A stretch of DNA of 64,000 nt from assembly GCF_900098745.1 (NCBI RefSeq), contig NZ_FQTT01000010.1, forward strand, positions 264,567 through 328,566, given 5' to 3'. Shown here piece after piece: positions 55,548 to 64,000 of the stretch. Under the pieces are notes generated by a model that saw only the letters and a list, made by a program, of their open reading frames with translations, had not been told where the DNA came from and ran no database searches. The stretch's first letter is position 1; every line of letters starts with the position of its first letter. The stretch is from Actinomyces glycerinitolerans. Lineage in GTDB: Bacteria > Actinomycetota > Actinomycetes > Actinomycetales > Actinomycetaceae. The translations under genes were made by a program, and so were the position numbers.

Positions 55548-56316
55548 GTCTTAATGCACCTTGAGGTGCGAGGTGCTTCCTGACATGCCGGCTCGTATTT
55601 GCCGTCACTCGCGGCCACTGTCTTAATGCACCTTAAGGTGCGAGGTGCTTCCTGACCTGTACGAATACATTGCAGACGCCCTCCGCCAGTAGTCTTAATG
55701 CACCTTAAGGTGCGAGGTGCTTCCTGACCCAAGAGGCGGAGGCGATCGTCAATTTCATCCTTGCACGTCTTAATGCACCTTAAGGTGCGAGGTGCTTCCT
55801 GACCCCAAATGTCCAAGGAAACCCACCAGTGGCTGTCCGAGTCTTAATGCACCTTAAGGTGCGAGGTGCTTCCTGACCCGAGCTGAAAGCCGCCATTGAC
55901 CGGCTGGACGAGTGTCTTAATGCACCTTAAGGTGCGAGGTGCTTCCTGACAGAGAGCTTCCACCTGGATGAGGTCAGCATGACCGATGTCTTAATGCACC
56001 TTAAGGTGCGAGGTGCTTCCTGACCCGAGCTGAAAGCCGCCATTGACCGGCTGGACGAGTGTCTTAATGCACCTTAAGGTGCGAGGTGCTTCCTGACGTC
56101 TCAGTGGCGGATGACCGTCCGCCCTGGAGGGGGTCTTAATGCACCTTAAGGTGCGAGGTGCTTCCTGACCCGTGGCGGTCACACTAGCCTCCACCTGGGG
56201 GCTGACGTCTTAATGCACCTGAAGGTGCGAGGTGCTTCCTGACCCTTGATCAAGGAGGGGTCCACATGAGGTCCCACTGGTCTTAATGCACCTTAAGGTG
56301 CGAGGTGCTTCCTGAC
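55548..56316 (-). CRISPR. CRISPR array, 11 repeats of 37 nt and 10 spacers
   Basis: Repeat units start at 55548, 55620, 55692, 55767, 55841, 55914, 55988, 56061, 56133, 56207 and 56280. On the plus strand each begins GTCTTAATGCACC, continues into the palindrome GCACCTTAAGGTGC and ends GAGGTGCTTCCTGAC. Spacers are 35-38 nt. The 55548 copy (TTGAGG) and 56207 copy (TGAAGG) each differ at one base. Read on the minus strand, the repeat ends ATTAAGAC, resembling the 8-nt 5' handle of type III crRNAs, so minus-strand transcription from the right is likely. The spacers starting at 55878 and 56025 are identical. Confidence 0.95.
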
Positions 56317-56698
56317 CCCTACCCCTGGAAACCGCGTCATACCGCCACTTCCAGAGGCGAGATCGCCACCGACCCCGCAAGCACCCCACGAGACCGACTG
56401 GCACCAGGCCAAAACTACCACCTTTCGTTGAAAACAAGCCAAGCGCCACCGACACCCCTCCAACCCCCTCCAGCCACCAACTTTCAACGAAGTCATGCGG
56501 AAAAGTCAGGGTCAAAACGCACCAAACTTTGTACCGTAGATCGAATCGTGACCATCCGGCGAGCGCCACGCCAGCCACATGTGTCACATAAGAACCAGGC
56601 TGCACACGCGTCACACCTCCTTCCAGGCCCCTCCGCCGTCAAGACAGCCGGTCTCGCGCACCGACCACCAGCACCGCACGGTCGTTCCGCGCCTACGA
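56317..56698 (-). promoter_or_regulatory. probable CRISPR leader
   Basis: 382 nt between the array and the effector operon, AT-richer than its surroundings and free of supportable genes. If the array is read on the minus strand this is its leader. TTTCGTTGAAA (56423) and its inverted form TTTCAACGAA (56482) lie 48 bp apart and could be a binding site. I cannot point to a clear promoter. Confidence 0.55.
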
Positions 56699-59600
56699 TC
56701 ATCCCTCAATTTCCTGCACCAATCGCGTGAACTTGGAGAACCAGGACGCGCCGATGTCCAGCGGGCCGAAGTCGTCCTTACTCTCGCCACAGCCTTCGTT
56801 CTCGTTCCTAGCACCGCTTCCTGTCTTCCCCTTGGCATCACATTCCAAGCGCGCGATAAGCGCATCCAGTAAGTCAGCGAAGGTGAATCCCTCGGGAGCG
56901 TCCACCCGCAGCTCATCCAAAGCACGCTCCAACGCTTCCTGAACGGTGGAACGCCCATGGGTGATCACCAGTCTGTCGCGCACCTCGTAGGGAAGGCGCA
57001 AGAGATCGCCACGTTTTAGACATGCAAACGCAGCTTTTGTGCCAGCTTTCTTCCGCTCGGCTACCTTCTCCTTATTCAGTAGCGTGTCGGGCTCCTGAAG
57101 CAGGCTCTGCCCTCTCTTGGAAAGCCGGCGCGCGTGCACGGCCTCTGCCGCAGCCACCACCAGCCGCGCCTGCGTCAGCCAGTCCGCTTCATCGAATAGT
57201 AGACGTACCGTGCGCAGCACATCCACAATCACTCCAGCGTGGTCGTCGAGCCTTTCCGCCTGCCGCACCTGCACGTATTCCTGACGCAACTCTTCGCATT
57301 TCTCCGCGAGCGCGTCCATGTCCCGATCACCGGCGGCCAGCACCCGCACAGCGCTGAGCAGGTTGAGGCTGCGCAGGCTGATGGCGGCGGCACGCCGCAA
57401 GGCCTCCTCGGCGTCGTAGCGCAGGGCGATCCGGTGAAACTGGGAGGCCGGCTCCTTGATGCCCCGGCCCTTGTCTACGAAGGTCTGGACGAACAGCGGC
57501 ACAGCGTTGAGCGCGCACCACTCCTGCGCCCCCTCGAGCGCGCCGTAGACCGCAGACTTCTCCCCGGTTCCCACAATCACCACCGCGGACGGCATCTGCA
57601 GCGCCAGAACCGCGCCCACACGCTCGCGAACTGTCCACATCGCCTCGGGCACCGCCCGGGCTCCGGAATCCCCCTCACCGTAGTCCAAAAAACTCCAGCC
57701 CGGTTCGGGCAGCTCCCACTCCCGGTGCGCACCGTCGGCGACGACGGTCTGCGCGTTGAGCCAGGCCGTCTTCCTGGATTGGGGATGCGCCGAGTGCAGA
57801 ATGACGAACTCGACCGGCAGGGCGGGGTGCCCGTCCGGTCCCGCGGCGAACGCGTCCCGCTCCAGCAAGGCCCCAGGAACCGCCCGCCGCAGCTCGCGCT
57901 CGGGCTCGGCACGCAGCACACGCTCCGGGATGGTCGGCGACCGGAAGGACCTTCCACAACCGAATATGTACAGGACCGGACGCCGACCCGGCCGCGTCAC
58001 CCACTTCGGCAGCGCCTCAAGGAGAGCCGGCTCCCCCTCAACTACCGCCCAGTCCTCGACGTGCGGCGCCTGGCCGTCGTGAACGGTGCGCTTGGCCAGA
58101 TCATTGAGCGGCCCGGCGGAGGCGAGCCACGCGGTCGAGCCGGGGCAGTCCTCACCCAGGCGGACAGCCTCCGCCGCAGCGTCGGCAACGACCTCGCCGA
58201 GCATCTTCGGTCGACCATTGGCCTTCACGAAGCGCAACGGCGGGCGCGGCTTATCCCCCTTCTGCTCGGCCAGCTCCCGCTCCTTCCCATACAGGCTCCG
58301 GTAACGCCGCTCCACCCAGGCCCGCAGCGCCAGGCCGGCGCCGTGGTCGGCGCGCGCCATGTCGGTGACCGCCAGCGCGGCGAGTGCTCCCGGCTCCCTG
58401 TCATCCCCGTAGCGGGCGCGGTCCAGGGCGGCAGCGAGCGCCTCCGTCGCCTGCTGCTCCCCCGTCGGCAGCGCGGATGCCGCCCCCGTGGTCTCGGCCC
58501 AGTCCGAGGCCTGCTTGGGGTACCCGAGGGATCGCAGCCAGTAGAACGGGGCGACCCGGTTGGCGGCGCGCTCCAGGAACACGGCCCGCTTCTCTCCCTC
58601 CTCCGGGGCGACGGCGAGCCGCCAGTCCAGGCCCATCTGGTCGGCCAGACCCATGACCGCGAACACAACGGCGGTCGCCCCTGCGATGCTGGAGACGATG
58701 ACCTTCCCGTCCGTGATCGCCCCATCGTCATCCAGCCACCGGTGCAGGTCGTCGACGCACTTCCGTTCGAAGAGATCGCCATGCTGGTAGGCCTCGACCT
58801 GTAGCGCCAGCCCGAAGTACTCCTCAAGTTTGGCCTTTACGTCGGGGCGGTTGTAGGCCTGCTCCAGCAGCGCAGCCTCGACGTCGGTTTCGGTGCCCTC
58901 GCGGCCATTGGCCGTGCCCAGGAGGATTACCCGCACGACGGCGCCCCTGCCGCGCAGCGCCTCCAGCACCAGCGCCAGCGGGGTGCGCTTGAAGCGGCCC
59001 GGGCGCCCGCCCTCGTCCGGGGGAATGTTCAGCAGCCTGTTGGACAGCACCTCGGCGTCGGCCTCAGCCACCTGCTGCCGCAGTTCCTTCTGCCGGGCTT
59101 CCTGGGCGTGCAGACGTTCGTCCCGTTGCAGCTCGACGATGTCGGTGCCGAGTTCGCCCTGCCCGACCGGGTGAATGACGGTGATCATCGACTCCCCTCC
59201 GGTTGCTCGCCGTCGGCGCAGAAAACCCCGACCGCCCTCGATGCGGCCGCGCCTGCGCGAACCGATCCCAAGGACGTGACCACCGACTGCGGCACGCCCG
59301 CGGTCCCCTACCGCCCAGCGGTTGCGCCCCGGCGGAGGCCACAGCCTGACGTCAAACCACTTTGCCAGCGCCCAGGCGACCGCCATGGCCACGACGAGCA
59401 GCCCGACACCCGCACCCCACCAGGCCGCCCCTCGCAGGAGGGGACCGCCGTCGTGCAAGTTCGACCAGACCTCCAACACGACCGACAGCGGCAGGCCCAC
59501 AAAAGCGAGGATACCCACGGCCCACTCCATGGCGCGGGCGGAGTCCTGCTGCTCGCGCTCCAGCTTCTCCCGCCGGCGGTCGCGCTCCTGCCGCTCCTTG

Positions 59601-61087
59601 TCAGCGACGTGCTCCTGGCGCTCAATCAGGGTCTGTACGCTCTCCTGCAGCAGCCGCGCCTGCTGGACGGTCTGTTCCACCGCCCGGTCTAGACCCCCTG
59701 CCTGCTGCATCCAAGCCAGCACCATGTCGGCCTGTCGGTGCCGGGTGACATCGATCCACCATTCAGAGGCGAGGAACGAGACCGCCTCGCCGTCGAGCCG
59801 GATCGCCCTGGCGATGACAGGATCCAAGTACTTGGTCGCCACGTCCAAGTTCCCCGACGGCCCGATCTTCTCGGTCGCCACCCTCAGCTCCTGTGCGGTG
59901 GCCGCGAGGCTGAGGGAGAGTGCGCGCACGCGCAGCCGGTCCAAGACCACCAGCAGGTACACGTCCAGGTCGGTGGAACACATCTTGAGCATGGCCTCCA
60001 GAAGGAAGCCGTCGTCCTGGCGCGGCAGGTAGGCGGCGCCTCGCTCCCACACACTCACCGCCCAGCTCTGCGAGAGCACGTGAATGTTCTTCTTCGCCCG
60101 GGAGTAGCGTTCCTCCCCCAACTCGAAGCCCGTGGGGGACGGCAGGCTCCCCCACTGCCAACCCGCCGCCGTCAGCACCGGCAGCGGCAGCCTCGCACTA
60201 GACGTTCTTCCGGCCATCGCCTGGCGCAGATCGTCGAGCGGCTCGGAGCCCACCGGCACCTCCAGGCGCGCGCCGAGACTCTCGGGGGTCTCCCCGAACT
60301 CAGGGATCCACCGCCGACTCACCTCCCGAGGCACCCACGTCAGGGTGAACAGCGGGGCGGAGAACCAGGACTTCCGCGCGGTGTGCTCAGCCGCCAGCGT
60401 CACCCGTGCCGGACCACACACATCGGGACGCGCCAGCAGTTTGTTGATCGTCTCGCAAATGCCGACCACCCGGCTCGGGTGGCGCACGGCATCGTAAAAG
60501 CGCTCATAAGACCGCTCATCGGGTGGCTCTTGCGAGTCCTCATCCGCGTGAGCACCTTCCGAGTGCTCGCCATCCGTCTGCTCGTCATCCGCCGGCTCGC
60601 CGGGCAGCCGCTCGACATATGTGCGCGGGACGACGGCGTGCACCACCAGGATCGCCGTCCCCGCCCCGTCGCCATTCGACACGCGCAGCGCCTCCAGAGC
60701 GCCGATGCGCAGCACCCGCTTGTTGTCCTTGTCGCGGTGATCAACCAGCTTGTGCAACTCCAGGGAGCGGCGGTTGTCCGCGCCCAGCGGCGCGTCGCCC
60801 CCGTCCCGGCCGCTTCCCAGCAGGCGCTCGGCCACCTCCGGGTGGAAATAGGCGGCACGCATGCCCCGGTACGTCTGCCGCAACTTGTCATGGCGGTCCC
60901 TGGCACGGAAACTCAGGGGCTTGGCGGGCCAGTTCCCGAAGGCCTGACTCCAGCCACGATGCACCTCCACCTCCCACACCAAGACCACACGCATCTCATC
61001 GGGGTCCTTCAAGTGGATGAAGCCGGTGCGCGGCGGCCGGCTCGGGGCAGCCCCTTCCGTGGCCGGACGTTCCCGCTCTTCGGTCAT
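56699..61087 (-). CDS. membrane-tethered CARF-HEPN protein, Csm6/Csx1-like module fused to a two-TM N-terminal region
   Basis: 1462 residues, one uninterrupted frame. Residues 1-470 are a soluble region I do not recognise. A coiled coil (~472-518, rich in Glu/Arg/Gln) leads into two membrane segments (~519-541 and ~553-580) and a basic linker. From Met634 comes a module homologous to the upstream 795-residue protein: a Rossmann/CARF-like segment ([11 protein letters not shown], then [12 protein letters not shown]), a second such segment ([28 protein letters not shown]) and a C-terminal helical region with R-D-x5-H ([10 protein letters not shown], Arg1370, His1377), the HEPN pattern. Topology suggests both soluble parts are cytosolic. 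GAGGAGGG precedes the ATG, which overlaps the 150-residue gene. An internal start at 59188 is possible. Confidence 0.8.
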   Translation of the reverse strand: MTEERERPATEGAAPSRPPRTGFIHLKDPDEMRVVLVWEVEVHRGWSQAFGNWPAKPLSFRARDRHDKLRQTYRGMRAAYFHPEVAERLLGSGRDGGDAPLGADNRRSLELHKLVDHRDKDNKRVLRIGALEALRVSNGDGAGTAILVVHAVVPRTYVERLPGEPADDEQTDGEHSEGAHADEDSQEPPDERSYERFYDAVRHPSRVVGICETINKLLARPDVCGPARVTLAAEHTARKSWFSAPLFTLTWVPREVSRRWIPEFGETPESLGARLEVPVGSEPLDDLRQAMAGRTSSARLPLPVLTAAGWQWGSLPSPTGFELGEERYSRAKKNIHVLSQSWAVSVWERGAAYLPRQDDGFLLEAMLKMCSTDLDVYLLVVLDRLRVRALSLSLAATAQELRVATEKIGPSGNLDVATKYLDPVIARAIRLDGEAVSFLASEWWIDVTRHRQADMVLAWMQQAGGLDRAVEQTVQQARLLQESVQTLIERQEHVADKERQERDRRREKLEREQQDSARAMEWAVGILAFVGLPLSVVLEVWSNLHDGGPLLRGAAWWGAGVGLLVVAMAVAWALAKWFDVRLWPPPGRNRWAVGDRGRAAVGGHVLGIGSRRRGRIEGGRGFLRRRRATGGESMITVIHPVGQGELGTDIVELQRDERLHAQEARQKELRQQVAEADAEVLSNRLLNIPPDEGGRPGRFKRTPLALVLEALRGRGAVVRVILLGTANGREGTETDVEAALLEQAYNRPDVKAKLEEYFGLALQVEAYQHGDLFERKCVDDLHRWLDDDGAITDGKVIVSSIAGATAVVFAVMGLADQMGLDWRLAVAPEEGEKRAVFLERAANRVAPFYWLRSLGYPKQASDWAETTGAASALPTGEQQATEALAAALDRARYGDDREPGALAALAVTDMARADHGAGLALRAWVERRYRSLYGKERELAEQKGDKPRPPLRFVKANGRPKMLGEVVADAAAEAVRLGEDCPGSTAWLASAGPLNDLAKRTVHDGQAPHVEDWAVVEGEPALLEALPKWVTRPGRRPVLYIFGCGRSFRSPTIPERVLRAEPERELRRAVPGALLERDAFAAGPDGHPALPVEFVILHSAHPQSRKTAWLNAQTVVADGAHREWELPEPGWSFLDYGEGDSGARAVPEAMWTVRERVGAVLALQMPSAVVIVGTGEKSAVYGALEGAQEWCALNAVPLFVQTFVDKGRGIKEPASQFHRIALRYDAEEALRRAAAISLRSLNLLSAVRVLAAGDRDMDALAEKCEELRQEYVQVRQAERLDDHAGVIVDVLRTVRLLFDEADWLTQARLVVAAAEAVHARRLSKRGQSLLQEPDTLLNKEKVAERKKAGTKAAFACLKRGDLLRLPYEVRDRLVITHGRSTVQEALERALDELRVDAPEGFTFADLLDALIARLECDAKGKTGSGARNENEGCGESKDDFGPLDIGASWFSKFTRLVQEIEG
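59189..59202 (-). promoter_or_regulatory. strong internal ribosome-binding site before Met634
   Basis: GGAGGGGAGTCG immediately before an ATG (59188) inside the long frame, as good as any ribosome-binding site in this operon. It begins exactly where similarity to the free-standing paralogue begins, so a separate 829-residue soluble product may be made as well as, or instead of, the fusion. Confidence 0.55.
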
Positions 61088-61536
61088 CGGCCCTCCTCGT
61101 CCCATTGAGGACCTGCATCCCCACCGCCCACGGCGGCGGCGTCGACCGGCCGCGGCAGGCAACCCAGGCGGCGAGCACCGACCACCTGCCCATCGGCGTC
61201 CCGGATCAGATCATCGGGCCAGACCAGGTCGGTGCGCTGCGGGAAGTGCTCGGCCACCACCCGGCTGGTGACGTAGACCGTGCCGGGCTGGGGTGCGGGC
61301 AGGGGCGGGTCGATTCCGAGCCAGGTGGCGCCGACGGCGATGGGCACCTCCCGCGCACCGGTCGCCTCGCCGGGGTGCTCGGGGTCGTAGACGGTCAGCG
61401 TCTCCTGCCGCCCGTCCGACAGCAGCAGCCGGGGCACGACGGCGGCCCCCGGCAGCCGCAGCGGCCCGCCGTCCAGGTGCAGGATCACCTCGTGCGGGGT
61501 GAGGTTGACCAGAGCGAGAGGTTCTGCGGGTGTCAT
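61084..61536 (-). CDS. 150-residue protein of unknown function in the CARF-HEPN operon
   Basis: No family I can name. Visible landmarks are [17 protein letters not shown] near the start, [12 protein letters not shown] in the middle, and [20 protein letters not shown] then [14 protein letters not shown] towards the end, ending in a Gly/Asp-rich tail. Similar VNLTPH...VTS..VA...P.RTDL layouts occur in small phage- or plasmid-borne proteins of unknown role; this is from memory. ATGA overlaps on both sides couple it to the two CARF-HEPN genes, and GGAGGAG precedes it. It may modify, degrade or sense the same signal, which is inference. Confidence 0.7.
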   Translation of the reverse strand: MTPAEPLALVNLTPHEVILHLDGGPLRLPGAAVVPRLLLSDGRQETLTVYDPEHPGEATGAREVPIAVGATWLGIDPPLPAPQPGTVYVTSRVVAEHFPQRTDLVWPDDLIRDADGQVVGARRLGCLPRPVDAAAVGGGDAGPQWDEEGR

Positions 61537-63920
61537 GCGCGCTCCTCCGCCCAGTGCCGCAGTGCCCGGAACCTCTCGGCCCACGACTCGTCAAGACCGG
61601 TGGTCAGATTCCCGGGTCCGGCATTCACCGACTTGATGGCCTGCTCAAGCAGGTCTACATAGCCGAAGTCATCATCGACGTCGACGAACCTGTTGCGCAT
61701 CACCTCCCGCACCGCCTCATCGACCTGGCTGTCTCCGTGAGTGAGACGCACTTCGTTCCTGACCTCGTACAGAAGCCGCAGCAGGTCTCCGCGACTACAT
61801 GCCTCCACTCCATGTCTCTGTGCCGAGTACGCCTTGACGTCCTGCCACGCGTAACGCTCTCGGAACAGCGTTTCGGCGGCCTTCTTGCCCCGTCGCGGGA
61901 AGTCGACCGCCTCGGCTACAACAACCACCAGGCGTGGATCGACATCCCCCTCGGTTTCCAGACAGAGTTCATGGACCGTATCCATGACGGACAGCAGTAC
62001 GCCCGCATGCGCATCGGGATCCTTGGCGTTGACCGCCGCCAGGTACTCCTTGCGCAACTCATCACACGCCTGGGCCCACACATCCATGTCCTGGTCGCCG
62101 GCGCTGAGCACCCGCACGGCACTGAGCAGGTTGAGGCTGGAAAGGCTTGCGGCCGCCGCCTCGCGCAGTGCCGCCTCGGCGTCGTTGTGCAGGGCGATAC
62201 GGTGGAACTGCATTCCCGACCGCTTGATGTTCTGCCCCGGCTGGACCGAGGTCTGCACGAACAGCGGGACTGCGTGCTCGGCGCACCAGGCCTGGGCTGC
62301 CTCGAGGGCGCCGATCGCGACCAACTTCTGCCCCGATGCCACGATGGCGACTGCTGACGGCTGCTTGGTGCGGAGTACTTCACGAAGCATTACGCTCACT
62401 TCGCCAGCCAAGTCATCAACCGGCGCGAAATCATTACTCTCCGCTCCTCCGTAGTCGATGATGTCCACCCCGGGCGCGTACAGGTCCCCCGGCCTCTTTG
62501 CCAAAAGCGCGGAGGCACAGGTTTTGACCGCCGTCTCCTTCGATCCAGGGGACGCCGAGTGCAGCAGCAGAAAATCGACGTCGCCAACACCGCCGCCCTC
62601 AAGCATCCCTCCGGGCACGGCGCGCCTGAACTCCTCATCCGGTCCGGCATCCATGACGCGCTCGATCACCGACGACCGCTGGTAGTTGTCACCCATGCCG
62701 CAGATGTAGAGGACTCTCCCGCGCCCCGGCCAGTGCATCCAGGATGGAACTCGCTCTCCCAGTTCGGGGACCTGATTGACCGTCGCCAAGTCGGATGCCG
62801 TCGGCGCCGCAGCATCATGGACGGCGCGGTTGCCAACCGGCCTCAGGCGATCACCTGTTGTGAGAAGCCACGCGGCCGAGGTGGAGCCCTGGTCCAGCTG
62901 CTCATCGCGGACCAGGCCCAGCACCTTGCCCAGTTCCTTGCCCGGCAAGCGCTTGAACACGCTACTGATCTGATCGTCCTGGGCGCGCCCTGCGTTCTCC
63001 TCGGCCAGCAGGGCCTCATAGTGCTTCTCCACCCAGGCGCGCACGGCCAGACCAGCGCCGTTGTCCGCCCGGGTCATCTCCACCGCCACCAACGAAGCAA
63101 GCTGCTCATCGGTGGCCGCGGCCAACGCCTCTCCCCTCTCCTGCCCCGCGCCGCCGAGCACCGCCTGGAGATCCCGAAGTAGCCGCGTGTGCTCCTCGTC
63201 GATCAGTTCCTCTCGGCCGTTCTGCCGGGCCCACTGAGCGGCTTGCTCCAGATAGCCCAGGGCACGTAGCCAGTAGAAGGGCGCGTTGCCGTGGTGACCG
63301 CGACGGATCAGGCGCGCCTCGGCGTCGTCAGGACTCCCGGCAACCGCCAGACGCCAGTCGTAGCCGAGGTGGTCGACCACTCCCATGGCGCTCAGGCACA
63401 TCATGGTTGCCCCGCCGATCATGGACACCACCACGGGGCTGTCCGCAGCAGTGCCGTGCGCCGCCTCAACCCAGCTGCTGAGGTCTCCGCGGCCTACCTG
63501 CTCGTTCAAGTCGCCGTCGGCGTGAAGCTCCGCTATCACTTCTAACCCGTACCGTTTATGCAGAGCCGCTCTGATCTCGTCACGCTCCAGAAGCGAAGCA
63601 AGGGCCTTGGCAATGTCTGCCGTGGCCCCGTAGCCGGAACTGCTACCGAGCAACAGCACGCGTACCTGCCCCTCGTGGCCATCGTCCTGGATCGCTCCCA
63701 GTTCCAGGGCCAACGGCGTCCACACGAACCGACTCTCAAGCTCTTCAGCCACCGCACCGCGGAGCAGGAGGTCGACGGCCTCGCACCCCGCACCGCCCGC
63801 TGCGGCATTCTGCAGCGTTGTGACGCCGGCACACCTGGCTTGCTGGCGCTGTTCCCCCTCGAGTCTCAGGATGTCGCTACCCAGGTCGCCTTCGCCGACG
63901 ATGTGAACTAGCAGGGTCAT
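61533..63920 (-). CDS. soluble CARF-HEPN protein, Csm6/Csx1-like
   Basis: 795 residues, no membrane segment or signal peptide. Residues ~85-195 form a Rossmann/CARF-like segment ([32 protein letters not shown]). Residues ~400-560 form a second ([33 protein letters not shown], where SGQK resembles the GTK loop of CARF domains). The C-terminal region carries R-N-x5-H (Arg721-His728, [11 protein letters not shown]), as in HEPN ribonucleases. Csm6/Csx1 proteins cut RNA when bound to cyclic oligoadenylate. ATG at 63920 follows GAGAGGA; an in-frame GTG at 63959 exists. Paralogue of the C-terminal half of the membrane protein. First visible gene of the operon; more may lie beyond the edge. Confidence 0.8.
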   Translation of the reverse strand: MTLLVHIVGEGDLGSDILRLEGEQRQQARCAGVTTLQNAAAGGAGCEAVDLLLRGAVAEELESRFVWTPLALELGAIQDDGHEGQVRVLLLGSSSGYGATADIAKALASLLERDEIRAALHKRYGLEVIAELHADGDLNEQVGRGDLSSWVEAAHGTAADSPVVVSMIGGATMMCLSAMGVVDHLGYDWRLAVAGSPDDAEARLIRRGHHGNAPFYWLRALGYLEQAAQWARQNGREELIDEEHTRLLRDLQAVLGGAGQERGEALAAATDEQLASLVAVEMTRADNGAGLAVRAWVEKHYEALLAEENAGRAQDDQISSVFKRLPGKELGKVLGLVRDEQLDQGSTSAAWLLTTGDRLRPVGNRAVHDAAAPTASDLATVNQVPELGERVPSWMHWPGRGRVLYICGMGDNYQRSSVIERVMDAGPDEEFRRAVPGGMLEGGGVGDVDFLLLHSASPGSKETAVKTCASALLAKRPGDLYAPGVDIIDYGGAESNDFAPVDDLAGEVSVMLREVLRTKQPSAVAIVASGQKLVAIGALEAAQAWCAEHAVPLFVQTSVQPGQNIKRSGMQFHRIALHNDAEAALREAAAASLSSLNLLSAVRVLSAGDQDMDVWAQACDELRKEYLAAVNAKDPDAHAGVLLSVMDTVHELCLETEGDVDPRLVVVVAEAVDFPRRGKKAAETLFRERYAWQDVKAYSAQRHGVEACSRGDLLRLLYEVRNEVRLTHGDSQVDEAVREVMRNRFVDVDDDFGYVDLLEQAIKSVNAGPGNLTTGLDESWAERFRALRHWAEERA

Positions 63921-64000
63921 GTCAGGTCCTCTCCGGACAGTGAGCAGGGTGGCTCGCACGGGCCGAGCGGATCGGCATGCCTGCGACGCCGGTCGCCTGT

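Noticed and set aside
55289-55816. Open frames running through the CRISPR repeats
   Set aside because: They consist of repeat translations (QEAPRTLRCIKT) plus spacers; not genes.
59738-61108. 456-residue plus-strand open frame opposite the membrane protein gene
   Set aside because: Antisense to a gene with good ribosome-binding site, overlaps and recognisable domains; composition is His/Gln/Arg-rich.

Overview
The window is high-GC DNA with frequent GTG/TTG starts, 4-base ATGA overlaps between genes and several apparently leaderless transcripts. Gene content (LutABC with an LctP lactate permease, GlpABC with GlpF/GlpK, the ftsH-fol-pan-lysS block, DUF6318 lipoprotein, WXG-like secretion substrates) points to a facultatively anaerobic, fermentative actinobacterium, most likely Actinomyces or a close relative. 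The genus is an inference; no rRNA gene is present.

Left part (1-5.3 kb): a short accessory cluster with a truncated possible toxin C-terminus, a membrane protein and two type VII-like secretion substrates, then an N-acetylglutamate synthase-like acetyltransferase and a SorC-family sugar regulator whose upstream region carries three 10-bp repeats at 19-bp spacing. From 5.5 to 12.8 kb lies a complete glycerol module: glpABC on the minus strand, divergent from glpF-glpK. From 13 to 19 kb lies a lactate module: permease, lipoprotein and lutABC. From 19 to 23 kb is a polyol operon (DeoR regulator, CsbX/DalT-like transporter, mannitol/arabinitol-type dehydrogenase), then convergent ulaABC-type PTS genes with a ROK regulator.

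The middle (26.9-37.7 kb) holds a uridine-kinase-like P-loop protein, a pentapeptide-repeat protein, a secreted pair (DUF6318 lipoprotein and a Thr-rich PKD-like protein), a padR-ABC-FtsX export cassette, and a beta-glucoside PTS with a family 1 phospho-beta-glucosidase and an RpiR regulator. From 37.8 to 52.4 kb is the conserved actinobacterial housekeeping block on the minus strand: ftsH, folE, folP, folBK, DUF3180, DUF2520, panC, two PH-domain membrane proteins, panD and lysS, interrupted by one plus-strand PD-(D/E)XK-like protein. A secreted NlpC/P60-like protein and an Xre-RES toxin-antitoxin pair follow.

The right end is the most interesting region. An 11-repeat CRISPR array (55548-56316) lies directly downstream of a tightly coupled minus-strand operon of three genes. 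Two of its products share an approximately 800-residue module with two Rossmann/CARF-like segments and a C-terminal helical domain carrying an R-[N/D]-x5-H motif as in HEPN ribonucleases, so they look like divergent Csm6/Csx1 relatives. One of them is fused in frame to a 633-residue N-terminal part with a coiled coil and two membrane segments. The third gene encodes a 150-residue protein of unknown function. No cas1, cas2, cas6 or cas10 is in the window; they may lie beyond the right edge. A 48-bp imperfect inverted repeat sits beside the array. I regard this membrane-tethered CARF-HEPN arrangement as the best candidate for an undescribed system here.
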